From contig CM049985.1 in the NCBI GenBank assembly GCA_016630955.3, positions 3,038,001 to 3,102,000 on the forward strand: a DNA stretch of 64,000 nt. Direction: 5' to 3'. Shown here in pieces: positions 1 through 11,943 of the stretch (its first letter is position 1; every line of letters starts with the position of its first letter). The notes below the pieces were generated by a model that saw only the letters and a list, made by a program, of their open reading frames with translations, was not told where the DNA came from and did not search any database. The translations under genes and the position numbers were made by a program. Source of the DNA: Didymella arachidicola (Eukaryota > Ascomycota > Dothideomycetes > Pleosporales > Didymellaceae).

Positions 1-184
1 ACGTGGTATTCCCAAAGGAGAGAGCCAGCCACCTACAGGTTTCCCAATCTGGAACCCACTCCCCGATCCATCAATGCTAAGCCACAAGAAGTCTGAGACG
101 CCTTCCGGCTACGGTTCAGGTACCAATAGTGCCTCCAGCAACGGCGACAACAATTTCGGCTTCGGCGACCCAGGACTGAGTTGA
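1..184 (+). CDS. C-terminal end of an unidentified protein (5' partial)
   Basis: A reading frame is open from the window edge (first full codon at base 2) to a TGA at 182-184, about 60 codons. The encoded tail is rich in Pro, Ser, Gly and Asn and ends in a Gly/Asn/Phe-rich stretch (NFGFGDPGLS). It looks like a disordered C-terminus. No domain is visible and I do not recognise the family. The rest of the gene lies to the left of the window. Confidence 0.45.
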   Translation, partial: RGIPKGESQPPTGFPIWNPLPDPSMLSHKKSETPSGYGSGTNSASSNGDNNFGFGDPGLS

Positions 185-1051
185 TAGGCTGCAAGTGCCA
201 CATCCGTCTTTATAATCCACGTGGAGCGGCTGCCAAGCCAAACTCCAAAAGTGTCCATCAAAGAAAAGGGCATCTAGAGCCCAAGACTTCCGTTGAACAG
301 CATCGACTAGTTACGAATTATGTGAGCAATAGCGCGGCATCACGATACCAAGCGATCTCAATTGCGACCAAGATTTCGGTACGCTTTGCTTTGATCTACT
401 TACGTTTCTTTGATATGTACAGCCATTGCAGTTAGAAAAAAAAAAGCGAATCTCTGCTCAATTCGATGGGTTTTGCCCAAACCGAGCTTCATATGTTGCA
501 CTCTTTGCTGAGGTTACAGACGAAACGGCCACCGCAGAGCAGGCGCATGTTTTACAAAGACGATGCCTCACACTGCTACGATCAGCGTTGGGGCCAAGAG
601 TTACTTGCAGACCATCAGGTAGCTAGAATTACCAGAGTCCCAGTCGGGCGGTTGCAGAACGCCAGATGATGGGTGTGGTGGTCGAAGCGCAAGGATCGCC
701 CTTTGTCTTTCTTATTGTTGCATCTGATGTGACCACTTACGAAGGTCTAGTGCGCGCACTGCCTCCACGTTCCTTTGTCGCAAAGGATGAGAGGCTGACC
801 ATCCTACCTTTTCAAGCGAATAAGAGATGGAGATGTACGCCTTCGCCGCAGCGTCCGCGTTCAAGATCGCCGTGATTAAACTACGTGCTGTCTTTGATCG
901 TCCGCTTCCTCGATCAACTTACCACCCAGACCTTGACTATCCTGACCACCTCATGTAGACCAGCCTTGCTCACTGTATATGCCGAACGATCGACTCCCGC
1001 GAACCTCACAACCATACCGTAATACTGCCACTCGCAGACGCAGCAGCCAAG
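185..1051. other. Intergenic, no gene seen
   Basis: Only short overlapping frames without domain signals. Probably the 3' region of the gene cut by the window edge and the promoter of the cupredoxin-like gene. Confidence 0.5.
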
Positions 1052-2529
1052 ATGGCAATCAGGACATACTCTAAGCCCGTTTGGTTTCCAACACTTCTTG
1101 CGATCCTTCGTATCACGAGCGTTCTGGCACAAGATGCAGCCTCTACTGGGCGTCCTACTGCTTCTGCAACGTCTGTCTCGTCATCACCGTCCTCAACAAC
1201 ATTTCAATCTAGCGTCAGCACGACTCCAACTACCAGCTCTGAGCCAAAGACACACACCGTCCAGGTTGGCTTGTTGGATCACAAAATGCGCCCCGAGACC
1301 ACTGAAGCGGCGATCGGAGACTTCGTCGAGTTCAACTTCTATCCTCTCAACCATAGTATCGTGCGCGCTGAATATGGCTTCCCTTGTATACCATACGAGA
1401 TGACTGGCTCAGGCAAGTCAGGTTTCTTTTCAGGTTTCAATCCAGTGGATACGGTCTTGGATAAACCACCAAGATATACTATCAGGATCAATGATACGGA
1501 GCCCATCTTCTTCTACTGCTCTGCGCCCGGCAGCTGCATCACATATGGGATGGTGGGTGGTATCAACCTGAACAGCAGTATGAGCATCGACAAGCAACGA
1601 ACTCTGGCAATGGATGCGTCATACATGCTGCAACCTGGTGAGTTTCCTTCAAATTATCGCACAGAATGCAATCGTTGATTCTTTCTCAGGCGAGTCCTTT
1701 CCAGCCGAGTCGCCCCTTCCAAGCGGTAATCCAGCGTCCTCCGTTTTACCCTCCTCATCCTCTACGTCGGCCCCTGCAGTTTCCGCACCACATGCGTCAG
1801 GCGGCCTCAGCACCGGTGCAATAGCCGGTATCAGTGTAGCTACTGTCCTTAGTTTCCTTGGCGCAGCTCTACTTCTCTTCTACTACAGGCGCAACAAGAC
1901 ACTGCGCGAAGCCGTCGAGCGACGCAACGGCACTGTACGCCGCAAAAGTGCCTCTCCAAACCAAATGCTCGAGTATCGACAGGCCCCTGTGCACACCCAT
2001 CCCAGCCAAGCGGGCTTCACGTTCCCACCGCATCCCACTGTGCACCCTGCTAGCCACCCTGCTAGCCCAGACCCCGCCGTGTATAGCCATGGAAACCAGC
2101 AGAGCATGAGTGGGGGCTACTTCCCGGCACTGCAAGGCTACGACGCACGCAAGTACACCAGCCCGACGGCTCCGCACCTCTATAATGTCGTCTCGGCCGG
2201 CAGCCCGCCACCGGGCAGCATTGGGCTCAACGGACACCCTTTTATGCAGTACGTCTTCCCCCTTCCAACGCACCATATGCATGTCAGCCTTCCTCGTCGT
2301 AGCCTATTTCGTCGTAGCCTATTTTGTCGAAGCGTTCTGCGTAGGAGTGTAAGGGCTGACAGAGCACAGACAAGCTCTTCATGATCCTCGAAGCGGCACC
2401 CCGGTCCCAGGGTACTACGAGACGTTTCAGCCTAATGTGCAGGCGCAGGAGAGAGCTGTGGAGATGGAGGCCATCGCTGCAGTTAGTCAGGCGGACGATG
2501 TGGATTCGAACAGGGCGAGTAAATTTTGA
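1052..2529 (+). CDS. Extracellular serine-rich cupredoxin-like protein with one membrane anchor
   Basis: Three exons: 1052-1637, 1690-2248 and 2370-2529, with GTGAGT..CAG and GTACGT..CAG introns; predicted 434 aa. Order: signal peptide (about residues 1-26), Ser/Thr-rich linker, cupredoxin-like domain (about 68-175), Ser/Pro linker, one transmembrane helix (about 238-261) followed by RR, then a His/Pro/Tyr-rich cytoplasmic tail. This is the layout of the fungal 'extracellular serine-rich protein' family. The domain keeps His101, Cys156 and Met167, but the usual C-terminal His before the second Cys is Ser161, so copper binding is doubtful. The final exon was chosen because it restores a frame ending in TGA at 2527-2529; without splicing, intron 2 reads through as low-complexity Arg-rich sequence. 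Role is probably at the cell surface; substrate unknown. Confidence 0.8.
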
Positions 2530-3641
2530 TTTCGGACGAAGGTTGGTAGAGTGGAGTGAGATGTTGACCTGAGGTATTCACGATGATTTGACATTAGGTT
2601 CATTAAATGATGGGATGGGCTGTTGATGGCAGGGTTTCATATACGGTATTTTGGGTGTATACATGGCTTTGTAGGTTCTCACCTGTATATTTATCTCGGT
2701 GCAATGATCACGATATCAGTCTTATCAGATGTGACTTACAGAATCTTCTCCGCAGCTCTTCGAGCCTGTACGACCGCATGGCAGTCAGAGTTCGGGCTCT
2801 CAGCTGAGCTGTGGGTCAAGGTCGTCCACAAGACTGCAATGGTCCGCGCCTTGGCCGTCAAGCTTGCTCCCTCGAAGCCTGAGGCTAAGCAGAAGAGCCC
2901 GGTCTCCAAAGTCAAGCTGCGCTGCCGAAGTGACCGAGCAAGACACAGATCTGGTTTGGACGCACACTATTATGAGAAGCCCCAGCAGACGGGAAAAGCG
3001 GATCAGCAGTGTTGGGGACCCCATCCCAGCGTCTCTTCCGCCTGCTGAGGAGCACGTCCAGCTCAGGCTCGGGTCAAACAGCTTCCGCCATATCAGTGAC
3101 GTGGCCACTCTGATGTCTGGTGGCAAATGAGGCTTCGACTGCAAGGCTGGTGAGCTGTCGGCGATCGTTGCTGTTCCTGCATGTGGCAGCTCGGCACGGG
3201 CCGCGCGTGTGAGGTCTCGTGGGCACGAACAGGAGCTGCTATAATAGGTTGTGCAGACCAGGTCCACCTCGCTGCAGATCTGGTTCTACCCCAGTGTTCA
3301 AACAAGTGAGAGCCTCTGGAAAAGCATTAGCTCTCGTGTCAACTGCTGTATTGTGTTTGTTGCACGGTCGCTGACTTGGGTCTGTATATGGCACCAAACC
3401 TGATTTACAGACACCTGTGTCTAGTCCAGTCTGCGCATCGTGAAAGAAAGCGAATCCAACGGATTCTGATTGTATATCGCTATCAGCTTAGGTAATTACA
3501 GGACTATTACTGCCTAGTGCCCTGTCTCGCTCTGCCTCCTAAACACCACCTGGGCATGCAGATGTGCACAATAGCATCATCATACCATCAATGCTGTCGA
3601 ACACCAGTACGAGGTTTGATTTGTTCACGCATGTCTGATAC
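2530..3641. other. Intergenic, no gene seen
   Basis: Short frames on both strands (for example 2800-3267 minus) lack recognisable domains or coding-like composition. Nothing further supported. Confidence 0.5.
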
Positions 3642-4298
3642 CTATCGATAGTTCAGTCTCGTAAATTGTGAGCCAAGTTGTACGAGGCCAAAATTGTCAA
3701 TACTCAAAGCGGCCGCCGGCGGTGTGGGGCGCCGGCACTGCAGCGCCGTACCTTTTGTCACTCGATCGCCATAACAACGACACAAGCCACGATGTTCGCC
3801 ACATGTTGGCGTTTTTTCCCTTTGAGGCTGGGAGTCAAAGTTGACGTTTGACAAGTCGCGACTGCAATACTCTACCAATGTCTCGATGTCAGCATAGCTC
3901 ACCACAGGATCAGGGTTACGCAATGGATTGCCCCAGACCTCCTCATCCAGCCAGATGTCTTCTGGTTCTGTGGACCTAGAGTTATGAGTACTTGGGCTAT
4001 CAGAGTCTGAAGAGCGCGTGTTGACCGGGCAATCGTCGATGCTCAGAACTTTCTTCCGGCAAAGTGGGCATGAGTTGCTAGACTTAGTCCAGATGGATAT
4101 GCACACTTTCCCAAAAACGTGGCCACACGGCAGTATAACCGGCACTTCGGACCCGCCGTAGGGCGAACCTGTGGAACCGAACGGCTGGAAGCAGATACAG
4201 CAAGCCATGCAGGTGCCATCCCGATCGAGAGCCTGCGCTTCCACCACTTCAAGCACGGTACTACACAAATATAAGGCCTGTTCGCTCGTTTGTTGCAT
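3642..4298 (-). CDS. RING-type zinc-finger protein, putative E3 ubiquitin ligase
   Basis: Single-exon frame of 218 aa. A RING-like finger lies at about residues 33-80: C33-x2-C36, C58-x-H60, C66, then C77-P-L-C80. The motif CGHVFGKVCI has Gly63 where the canonical third-pair ligand (Cys or His) would stand. After the finger comes an acidic, Ser-rich region and a Cys-containing tail with no known domain. By family knowledge, RING proteins bring an E2 to a substrate, but neither partner can be read here. The C-terminal third may be mis-modelled if an intron was missed; the RING itself is clear. Confidence 0.7.
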   Translation of the reverse strand: MQQTSEQALYLCSTVLEVVEAQALDRDGTCMACCICFQPFGSTGSPYGGSEVPVILPCGHVFGKVCISIWTKSSNSCPLCRKKVLSIDDCPVNTRSSDSDSPSTHNSRSTEPEDIWLDEEVWGNPLRNPDPVVSYADIETLVEYCSRDLSNVNFDSQPQREKTPTCGEHRGLCRCYGDRVTKGTALQCRRPTPPAAALSIDNFGLVQLGSQFTRLNYR

Positions 4299-6192
4299 AT
4301 CAGATACTTAGTCGGGAGCTGAATCTGAGTGGAAGTGTAGTCTAGAGCGAAAGGAAGGTGCCTAGTAGAAGTCGGGGTAGGCGAGGGCGACCAGAAGAGG
4401 TAAGCGCCACAACGCAGCAAAGCATTGTGTACGAACGTAGTGTTCGCCGACACGGAGCTGCCAACAATGTTCCATGGTCCATGGGCCTTTGACACATTGT
4501 TGCCGGCCGCGTGTATATGTGCCAAAGGCCTGAAGGCGTGAACGAACCGCAAATTTGCTACCAAGCAATGCCACAAGTGAGGACGATCGTTTAGCGATCC
4601 CAATTTTGTGTACTCGTATGATAGCGAGTCTCGTGGTGGCCGTAGGGCTTCCTTAGCGCTTCAGCCTCTTGATGGATCGCAACTGTCGAAGTGGAAAAGA
4701 AGCTAGACGACCGCAAAACAAGGCGTGTTGAAAAAGGGTGGGTCCGCCGCACAGGCATGTTGTTGACAGCTAGCCACACATGAGAGGAATCGTAAGGACT
4801 TGCCTGTCTGTGTGTTCAGGTGGAAACCTTATTTAATGACATCTTTGTATGCATAGAGCATGTATATTGGTGCTCGTAACGGGGCCTGTTTCAGGCCTCT
4901 TGCAGAGGTGCTTTTTTGCGCTTCCAAGAGCACTGGCATCTGGAGTATCGATCGCTTATCTTGGCCAGGAAGGGCATGTCCGATTCTGGACTGTTGTAGT
5001 GTTGTTCTCACAAAGCCTGTCTTGGAGGGCCGATACGGGTAGAGTGAGCGATGAATCTGACCATCTCCCGTCCCGCATGTTCTTGATCTGGAGCAGTACG
5101 GCTAAGTCTGGTCGTAGTGAAGAAACCCTTGTCGAAGCCAGGCCGCACACGTGGTGTCTGGGTAGTTCTCACTCACCAGCCCTGCGCGATACCAAAGTCT
5201 CGTCACCTTTAGCCCCCACTATCATGGATACGAAAGTAGCTCGTTCCAATAGTCTGGTTAGAAGGTCGGCCTGACGGTAACGCCGACCGCGCGGCATTGC
5301 CGTTCTCCACAAGATCAAGGCTCGGGATAAGAGCCATTCTACGGTGCAAGTAGCCTCGACTTTGGGATGCCGTTGACTTCGCTGCACTGCGCTGCGCTTG
5401 CGGTTTGCATTTCTCCAAGCCTGTAGGATTATAATCGCAGTCTATGTAGACATTCCGCGAGTTCGTTGACAGAGACGGAGTTCGTGTCGTCAGGGGAGAT
5501 GAAGGATGCGTAGCGAATTGTGGCGTCGCCGAATATGGACAAAGCGTCGGCAAGTGCTATCGCCTTAAACCTCTTCAAGGCTACCAAGCGGCACCGTCCC
5601 AACACAACGCCAACCTCCAGCGGAGCTACGCTCAGATAGCAGGAACAGACTCTCCACGAGAGTTCAACAAAGGAGCCGCGAAAAAGTCAAGCTTTAGCCT
5701 CAGTCGCTCTCCCGTCGCTATTTTTGCACTGGCGTCCACCCAGACAGTACACCGTCAGCCCCACCGACCCATCAGGGTTACATACGATATCTAGCCCAGT
5801 GGCTTCCTTTTGTCCTGCTCTTACCCCTTGCTCGAGAGTCAGTCAGCTAATATTGACAACAAGATGCAAGCCTCATGCACTGGCGTGGTTGACCAGCCCT
5901 TGATCTTCAATTTCCAAAACGCCTCTTCGCTTTTTGTGGTCAAGCCTAGCAGCTGCCAACCGCCGATAGTTTGGAGTTTGAGTTATGTGGCCGGCGTACG
6001 CGATGTCCTACAGGATCTGGAGGACGTCGTATCCATAACTTTGATGAGCATAAGGATATAAGTACACTCTCTACATCCGTGAGATTGAGATCATCACAAC
6101 TGCTCCACTGAAGTGACCGAGTCTCTTGATCAACAGTCATCTTCCCTCTTTAACTCCTGGTCGATATCTCTACTGTTCAATCCACCATTAAG
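4299..6192. other. Long intergenic region
   Basis: About 1.9 kb between the RING gene (transcribed leftward) and the secreted-protein gene (transcribed rightward). Frames are short and mutually overlapping. The last ~150 bases are the promoter of the secreted-protein gene and contain a TATA-like site. Confidence 0.5.
6057..6061 (+). promoter_or_regulatory. TATA-like element of the secreted-protein gene
   Basis: TATAA in the context GGATATAAGT, 132 bases before the ATG. Its position fits a TATA box upstream of a pyrimidine-rich leader. Visual call only. Confidence 0.35.
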
Positions 6193-7284
6193 ATGCGTTA
6201 CGCCTTCGCTGCCTCCGCCATTCTTGGCGCTGTTGCCGCTGCTCCTCAATTGATCAACGTAGAGGCTGCTCTGGCTGTCCCAACTCCCACCGTTCTTGGT
6301 CCCGCCATCGCGGCCACTAAGCCTGCTGCTATCTCCTACAATCCTACTGCTGCCGCCTCCGCCGTTGCTGAGGCCGTTCAGAACGAGGGTGTCATTGGGA
6401 AGCGCGATGTCCCCGATGCTTGCGGCAGTGCGCTGCCCGGCGGCAACGGACCTCTCCCCAGCTCTGGCTCCGCAGACTCCGACTATACTGCCGCTGGCAG
6501 CAGCTTGAGACTTATCGCACAGCAGGCTGCGACTCCTTCCGGCTACGAGCGCTCTTTCGTGGACCAGCTCGGCAGCTCCCAACAGATCGGTTACCTCACC
6601 TACAAGAACCTCGACACTTACGATCCCTCAGTCTGCTCTGCAGCCTGTGATGCTGAGAAGTTCTGCTTGGGTTTCAACATTTTCTTCGAGCGTGATCCCA
6701 AGTACGACCCAAAGACTGGTTGTGCCAACCCTGAGGCTGTTACCAACGTCAAGTGTTCCCTCTACGGCTACAATGTTGCTCAGGCTGCCACTACCAACCA
6801 GGGTCAGTGGCGGGGTCCTCAGGATTCGAACGGCCAGGCTTTCCACGTTGTCATTACTGGCTCCAACGGATACTCTAAGCAGGGCAAAACCCCGCCTGTC
6901 GTTCCAGACTTCAACGGTCCTACCAGCCTTCCTGCTGCTATCAACGCCCCTCTTGATGGCAACTACGACACATACACCGGCATGAGGCTGTTCAACGACA
7001 ATCCTTACGACCCCTCTCTGTGCGCTGCTGCTTGCGAGGCTCAGACTGACTACGACGTGAACCACCCTGCTCAGGACGGTAGCTATAAGACCTGCAACTT
7101 CTACAACTCCTACGTTCTTACTAAGAACGACGTTCCTCTTGGCACCTACTGCTCTTTCTACACCCGTACCTGGGACACCAGCTACGCTGTCAACACTGGC
7201 TACTACTACGGCGATGATGTTTACAAGGTTCGCAACTCTGCTTCCTACATCATCAAGAACCCTACTGCTCCTAAGATCGTTTGA
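6193..7284 (+). CDS. Secreted protein with Kex2-type site and two PAN/apple-like cysteine repeats
   Basis: Intronless, 363 aa. Signal peptide (cleavage near residue 17), Ala/Pro-rich propeptide, then Lys70-Arg71 in the context GKRDVPDAC, a classical Kex2 processing site. The mature part holds two similar modules, each opening with a TYDPSVCSAACDAE-like block (second: YDPSLCAAACEAQ) and followed by further Cys and aromatic residues, resembling PAN/apple-like folds. Codon usage is strongly biased to C-ending codons, which suggests high expression. No catalytic motif and no membrane anchor are seen. Similar secreted proteins are widespread in Pezizomycotina, and their function is unknown to me. 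A cell-wall or matrix role is inference. Confidence 0.85.
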   Translation: MRYAFAASAILGAVAAAPQLINVEAALAVPTPTVLGPAIAATKPAAISYNPTAAASAVAEAVQNEGVIGKRDVPDACGSALPGGNGPLPSSGSADSDYTAAGSSLRLIAQQAATPSGYERSFVDQLGSSQQIGYLTYKNLDTYDPSVCSAACDAEKFCLGFNIFFERDPKYDPKTGCANPEAVTNVKCSLYGYNVAQAATTNQGQWRGPQDSNGQAFHVVITGSNGYSKQGKTPPVVPDFNGPTSLPAAINAPLDGNYDTYTGMRLFNDNPYDPSLCAAACEAQTDYDVNHPAQDGSYKTCNFYNSYVLTKNDVPLGTYCSFYTRTWDTSYAVNTGYYYGDDVYKVRNSASYIIKNPTAPKIV

Positions 7285-8556
7285 ACTCGTCCCTAGACGA
7301 TGCTCAAAAGCAGACAGACAATGCGCCCACGTCGTTCAAGATGGATACGATTTTATGGGCGGCTCCTTTCTTTTCTCTACATGGAAACTTTAGCAGACTA
7401 TACATTTCCCTAGACCGTAATTTCCATCAATCTAAAATCTAAAATACCAAGCCTACGCCCTGTGCATAACAAGTGATATTCTTACGTCTCATTTGCTCCG
7501 ATTTGCAGACGTCATCTCTTTTCCACCTACGCCCACAGCAATCCTCGAACCTCACATCGTTTGGAGTATCCAACTTCTCTCGAGACCGACAGTGGACCAG
7601 GCACCCATACCGTGAAACAGTCGGCTGCTGGCCTTGCCAACAGAGCATCGTATGACTTGACATGCCAGCAAAAGATCCCGTACACGTCGAGGGGATTTTG
7701 CGCTAGCACGATAGCGCGTCAATAGTCCTGAGTCCTCCCTGCATGACAGATAAGGTTAAACCATGAATCTAAGCGAGGCGTCCTCCTACCAGCCGCTCAA
7801 TGCTCATCTCCCCATCACGAACGGCACTTAAACAATGTGTGAGTACGGCAAGTTGCATGTGCATGGCGAACCAAAGTCGATCTGTGGAGTACATCGGCAT
7901 GTCATGGTGCATATGCATGTCGGAAAATTAATGGGATGGGATACGCGCGCGACTCTGCATCTGGGCCCTGGAGAGGGGTCCATGGCAACAAGACGGCGCC
8001 CGTTCTTTACCAACCTGCCTTGCCCAGACACTCCAGACTCAAAGCCCGGCGAACGGCAGCGAAGCAAGTCTGCCACAGTGTGCAGATTGACCGTTGTGCA
8101 GGTGACTTTGAAACCGACTGAGCTTGTAGCTTCGGGAAGTCGCAACCTCGGAACCTGGTAGAATCTGCCGGGCAAGGACCTAGAGTTGCAGAACCTCCCT
8201 GTGCCAATAGTACATTCTGGTCTCGTGACAAGAGAGATGTCAGGAGCAGTCACGTGCGAAAAACGGCCTCCAAGGTCCAACACGACTGATTTGCAATCAA
8301 CAGCTACGCCTGAGGTCTTCTGTGCTCATGCGCAGGAGCGGTCTCACTTGCTGAAGCCAGATCAGGCAAATCGTTGCACTAGTTACTTTATGTATATCTT
8401 GTAAGATATGTGCCAGTATCCATCGAAGTTTAGATCACCGTGTGGGTATCTGTGCAGTATGACTGAATGACGCCGCCAGCCCTTCCTTGGTGACAGTAGA
8501 AGTCCCAAACTATGCCTTCGCGTTGACTTTGCTGTCATTCTGTGTGCACCACGTAT
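7285..8556. other. Intergenic, no gene seen
   Basis: The 3' region of the secreted-protein gene, then mixed sequence in which opposing frames (7828-8283 minus and 7835-8161 plus) overlap without domain support. Confidence 0.45.
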
Positions 8557-9136
8557 CTAAATACTCCTTGCAGCCTCAGCTTCAAGGTTCTTGTAACCGC
8601 CCACAAGGATCTCGGGCATGCTTTCGGGATACAAGTCAGTCTCGTAGAGAACTAGCTCAGTTCCATTCGCATCTGCCGGAAGATGAACTTTGACGAAATA
8701 TACTCTGGTGCAGTCGCCATAGCGCCGTGCGCTCAGTAGCCATGGAATGTGACACATAGTATCACAGAGCATTATATTTGGACGTTGACAGGCTGAAGCA
8801 TCCTATCGTGTGCTATTTGTCGAAAGAAGAGGTCAGATGTTCACAATGGCTATCTTTGCAAAAAATTAGACAGTATATAAGCAGCTGAGGTGCGTCTCCA
8901 GCCTCAAATTTGTCTACGGACAGATCTCCCTCATAGCATGCCCTGTGCAAGTCCCAATGGGAGAAAGGATCTGCAAACAGTCGGTCTGATTCTCCCGGGC
9001 TCTTCTCACTGAGCACAGATCTTAAAGGGCTCATAGATGCCGGTAACTCCAAGGGATTGAAATTGAGGTTTGGTCCTGCAGCTCGAAAGTGGCGTGCATG
9101 TATTCCACCCTTTGACGCGATGACTGATGCAAGCAT
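8557..9136 (-). pseudogene. Coding-like remnants of an unidentified gene
   Basis: Two leftward stretches (8813-9136 and 8557-8772) have protein-like composition, for example YFVKVHLPADANGTEL and ESMPEILVGGYKNLE, but no splice pattern joins them cleanly and neither begins or ends convincingly. They follow the decayed gene at 9402-10644 on the same strand and could be its downstream part. No family recognised. Alternatively they are exons of a divergent intact gene that I cannot assemble by eye. Confidence 0.25.
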
Positions 9137-9401
9137 GCGTTGCTATGTAAGGATTCACACTCAATCGAATGGTGAGATAGAGTGAGGTCACAAAGAGGGC
9201 GAGTGGTCACAGGCAGGGTTAGTTTCCCGTATGGCGACTTGTTGTTTGAGGGATGTTGACTTGGTCAGGGAGGAAAACAGAAGGGACCGCTCGCCGTTGT
9301 GTCAGGAATTTAGGAGTAAGACTGTCTTGACCCTTGGACGTCATCTATGGATCGGTGGTACTAGGCTCTGCATCGATTGTCAAAGCAATTTCATTGATAT
9401 C

Positions 9402-10644
9402 TTATGCCAGTGAGCATAATGCTACACTTCGTACAGTCACGACATGAACGAAGCCGCTCGACTTGAGCACCTCAACCGGTGCACTGTCTAACATTGATGA
9501 CATGATAGTCCCTGGCACAAGACTAAATTTGCTGTAAGAGATTTCAACAGAAGTGTAGGATGGTGGGTCCATCTTGACTAGGGCAGCTACTACCAAAAAA
9601 CCCTCATCTGAGCGTGCAGTCCACGATGTCTTGCTTAAAGCCGTCTCACGAAATTCGGCCAAACATGATATGAACAGATGATAAGTTTTGACAGCGGCAG
9701 CATACCTTGCCTCGTTTCTGCTTTCGTACCCATTAATCCTGGCGACCTTCTCTGTCCCGTTTCTATCTTCTAGGCCTAAGGCCAGAGTGATGTTACAGCC
9801 GTAGCCTTCGCGACCTTAATTGATTGAGGAAAAGGTCTTCTTCCCGAACTCTTTCTTGAGCCAGGAAGCAAGGAACTTCGTGTATATCATTCGTCCTTCC
9901 TCATCCGAATTCATGTTTGAGTCTTTCGCCTCAGCTCTAAAGTATCGCCCTGACACGTTGTTTGCTGCAAAGTCGGGTTTTCTTGATTTCCCTGGAGAAC
10001 TAGAGGTGCGTGTTGTCATATTCACTGGCACCGGTGTGGTTGGAACAGACCACAAGCAGCGCTCGTTACCGGCTGACGCTCCGTGATTGCGGATCTCCAC
10101 TTCATCGTTGACTGGGCTACAGTCCAAGCACTTTGTTGGCCGGAAGTTTTTGTGAGTGAATCTGATCACGCCGACTTATATGCTCCAAGATCGAGGTGGC
10201 TTGCAAGGAGGTCATGACGCTACACGTTGAAGTCGCGAAGAATCTGAAAAAGCAACTTTCGAGAATCTGAGCGACACCCTGCAGATCCCCGTCTTTCTTG
10301 CACTTCTTTTCAGTGTTGAAGAGCGCTCTGACAGGTTCTTCCTCGATATGGGGTTTCTACTCCGACCTGTACCAAAGCAAGAACTTCACTCCGACTCGGT
10401 CCGGACGGATCTACTGCAAATATCTCTGCGTTCTCACCTTCGTAGACCGTATTTGACGAGATCCGGCGTTGAATTGGCTCGTTTTACTCCTTCTGTCGGT
10501 CGTCGACAAGAGCTCTGCATGATACTGGTAACTTCAACCAGAAACGGTACTTTATAATTTCTCGTTCGTCAAATTTGGGAAAGTATCAAGCTCAACGAAC
10601 TCGTTTTAAAGCATATCGAGGTCGGGCATGGCTTTTTCCGGCAT
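9402..10644 (-). pseudogene. Decayed gene of unknown family with stops and frameshifts
   Basis: Reading leftward, coding-like protein runs from an ATG at 10644 to about 9402 but shifts frame several times. The first part (about 10644-10540) is broken by two TAA codons; coding-like text then continues in two other frames (about 10450-10330 and 10350-10110). From 10169 to 9402 one frame is open for about 255 codons except for a single TAA at 9816-9818, with plausible protein on both sides. This pattern is expected of a pseudogene rather than chance. I recognise no domain. A multi-intron gene could imitate some of the frame changes, but not the internal TAA, where no splice pair fits. Confidence 0.45.
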
Positions 10645-11943
10645 TTAGTTTGTGGAGTTCTGCAACGTCGTCTGGTTTGCGTTCGCTGTCGTCCTGATCT
10701 CTACCTGCTTACAGGAAGACTGTGCTGAGAGATGATTGCAGAGCGGCATGGTCAGACCGATTCTATTCCAGAAATCTGCGATCTGCGCGATCGTGCTCTT
10801 GAACCTGAGATGCTTCCTAGGTGCATTAAGGAACTTCGTGCATTTGCTCACACTTATTATGGGCAATTTTCACTGCTCTAGTGCACCCTCACCATCATTT
10901 AATGACATCGGTAAGTTCTTCCATGGGCTTTCCACATGGCTTGTGGTCCGGGGCTCCCCTCGAAGATCTTCTCGCTCAATCCTCTCTTTCATTGAATCGA
11001 TCCACTCTGAAACCTCAACGTCATTCGGGATTCCATCAGGACATCGTGTCGATCACGTTGACTGCAGCGCGGGGCTGTAGGACCAGGCCAGTCAGCTGGG
11101 CAGATTATGAGTTCCTGTGAAAACGCTGACTGTGATGATCAAAGCATCCATAGTCTCGCATTGCAGTCTGCGAATGTGTATTCTGAAGGGTGAAGTTGGG
11201 GACGGGAACGGGAGTTCAGCTCTTCGGCTACGCGGGACAGGGCGCTCATAGCCTCAAGTGGACGCTCGCCTGAAGCCACCAATCCGGCCCCAGCCGCAGG
11301 CATTGCCGGAGATAGACGCACTCGTGGGCAATAAGTGATGAAGGGGTCGTTGTATAACGGAATGCGAATGATACAATGCCGCAGACGCGTCGATGGAAGT
11401 GTACATGGTGATGATGCTGTTGACAGGTGCGCTGCGGTTGCGTGTTGTGGGAGCTGCGGAGCTGCGGAGCACGGCGGTCGACGCAGGTACGCCTTGGCCA
11501 GCTGCAAATTGCACACCCTCCATCACGCCAACTTTCTTCGCTCTATGCCGACATGTGATCCAGAATGACATCTTTGAAGGGCAATAGGCCCATCTCCATG
11601 TGCTCTGAATTTGGCCGTGAGCTCCCCCCTACTGCTTCGAAGCGCAGGTAGTTGCTACCACGGAAACCCCCTCCTGGGCAGCGACATCCATGACTTCTCC
11701 TCACTGTCCTGAAATACGTCAAATAATATACGGCTTGTAGCATCTAGCAAAACTTTTGGTTGGTAGTTAGTATCTCAAGGTGCCGTCTGCACGCTGTCTG
11801 TGTATCTCAACACGCCTTATTCTAACTCCAGCTTACGTGTATTTGTAAGCAGCAAAAGAACGAAAACCGTATGCATACCTGATGTCGCCGCCGAGATCCA
11901 TCTGCAATAGTTTTACTTATTCAAGTGCTCGCTGCTGTCCAAT
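10645..11943. other. Intergenic, no gene seen
   Basis: Overlapping opposing frames at 11139-11587 look coding on neither strand. The last ~100 bases are the promoter of the bZIP gene. Confidence 0.4.

Noticed and set aside
2800..3267. 155-codon minus-strand frame
   Set aside because: No domain, no upstream or downstream exon, and overlapped by an equally long plus frame.
7828..8283. 151-codon minus frame opposite a 108-codon plus frame
   Set aside because: Neither shows motifs, signal peptide or splice continuation.
11139..11587. Overlapping frames on both strands, one with a hydrophobic start
   Set aside because: Signal-peptide-like stretch is weak, and composition is the same on both strands.
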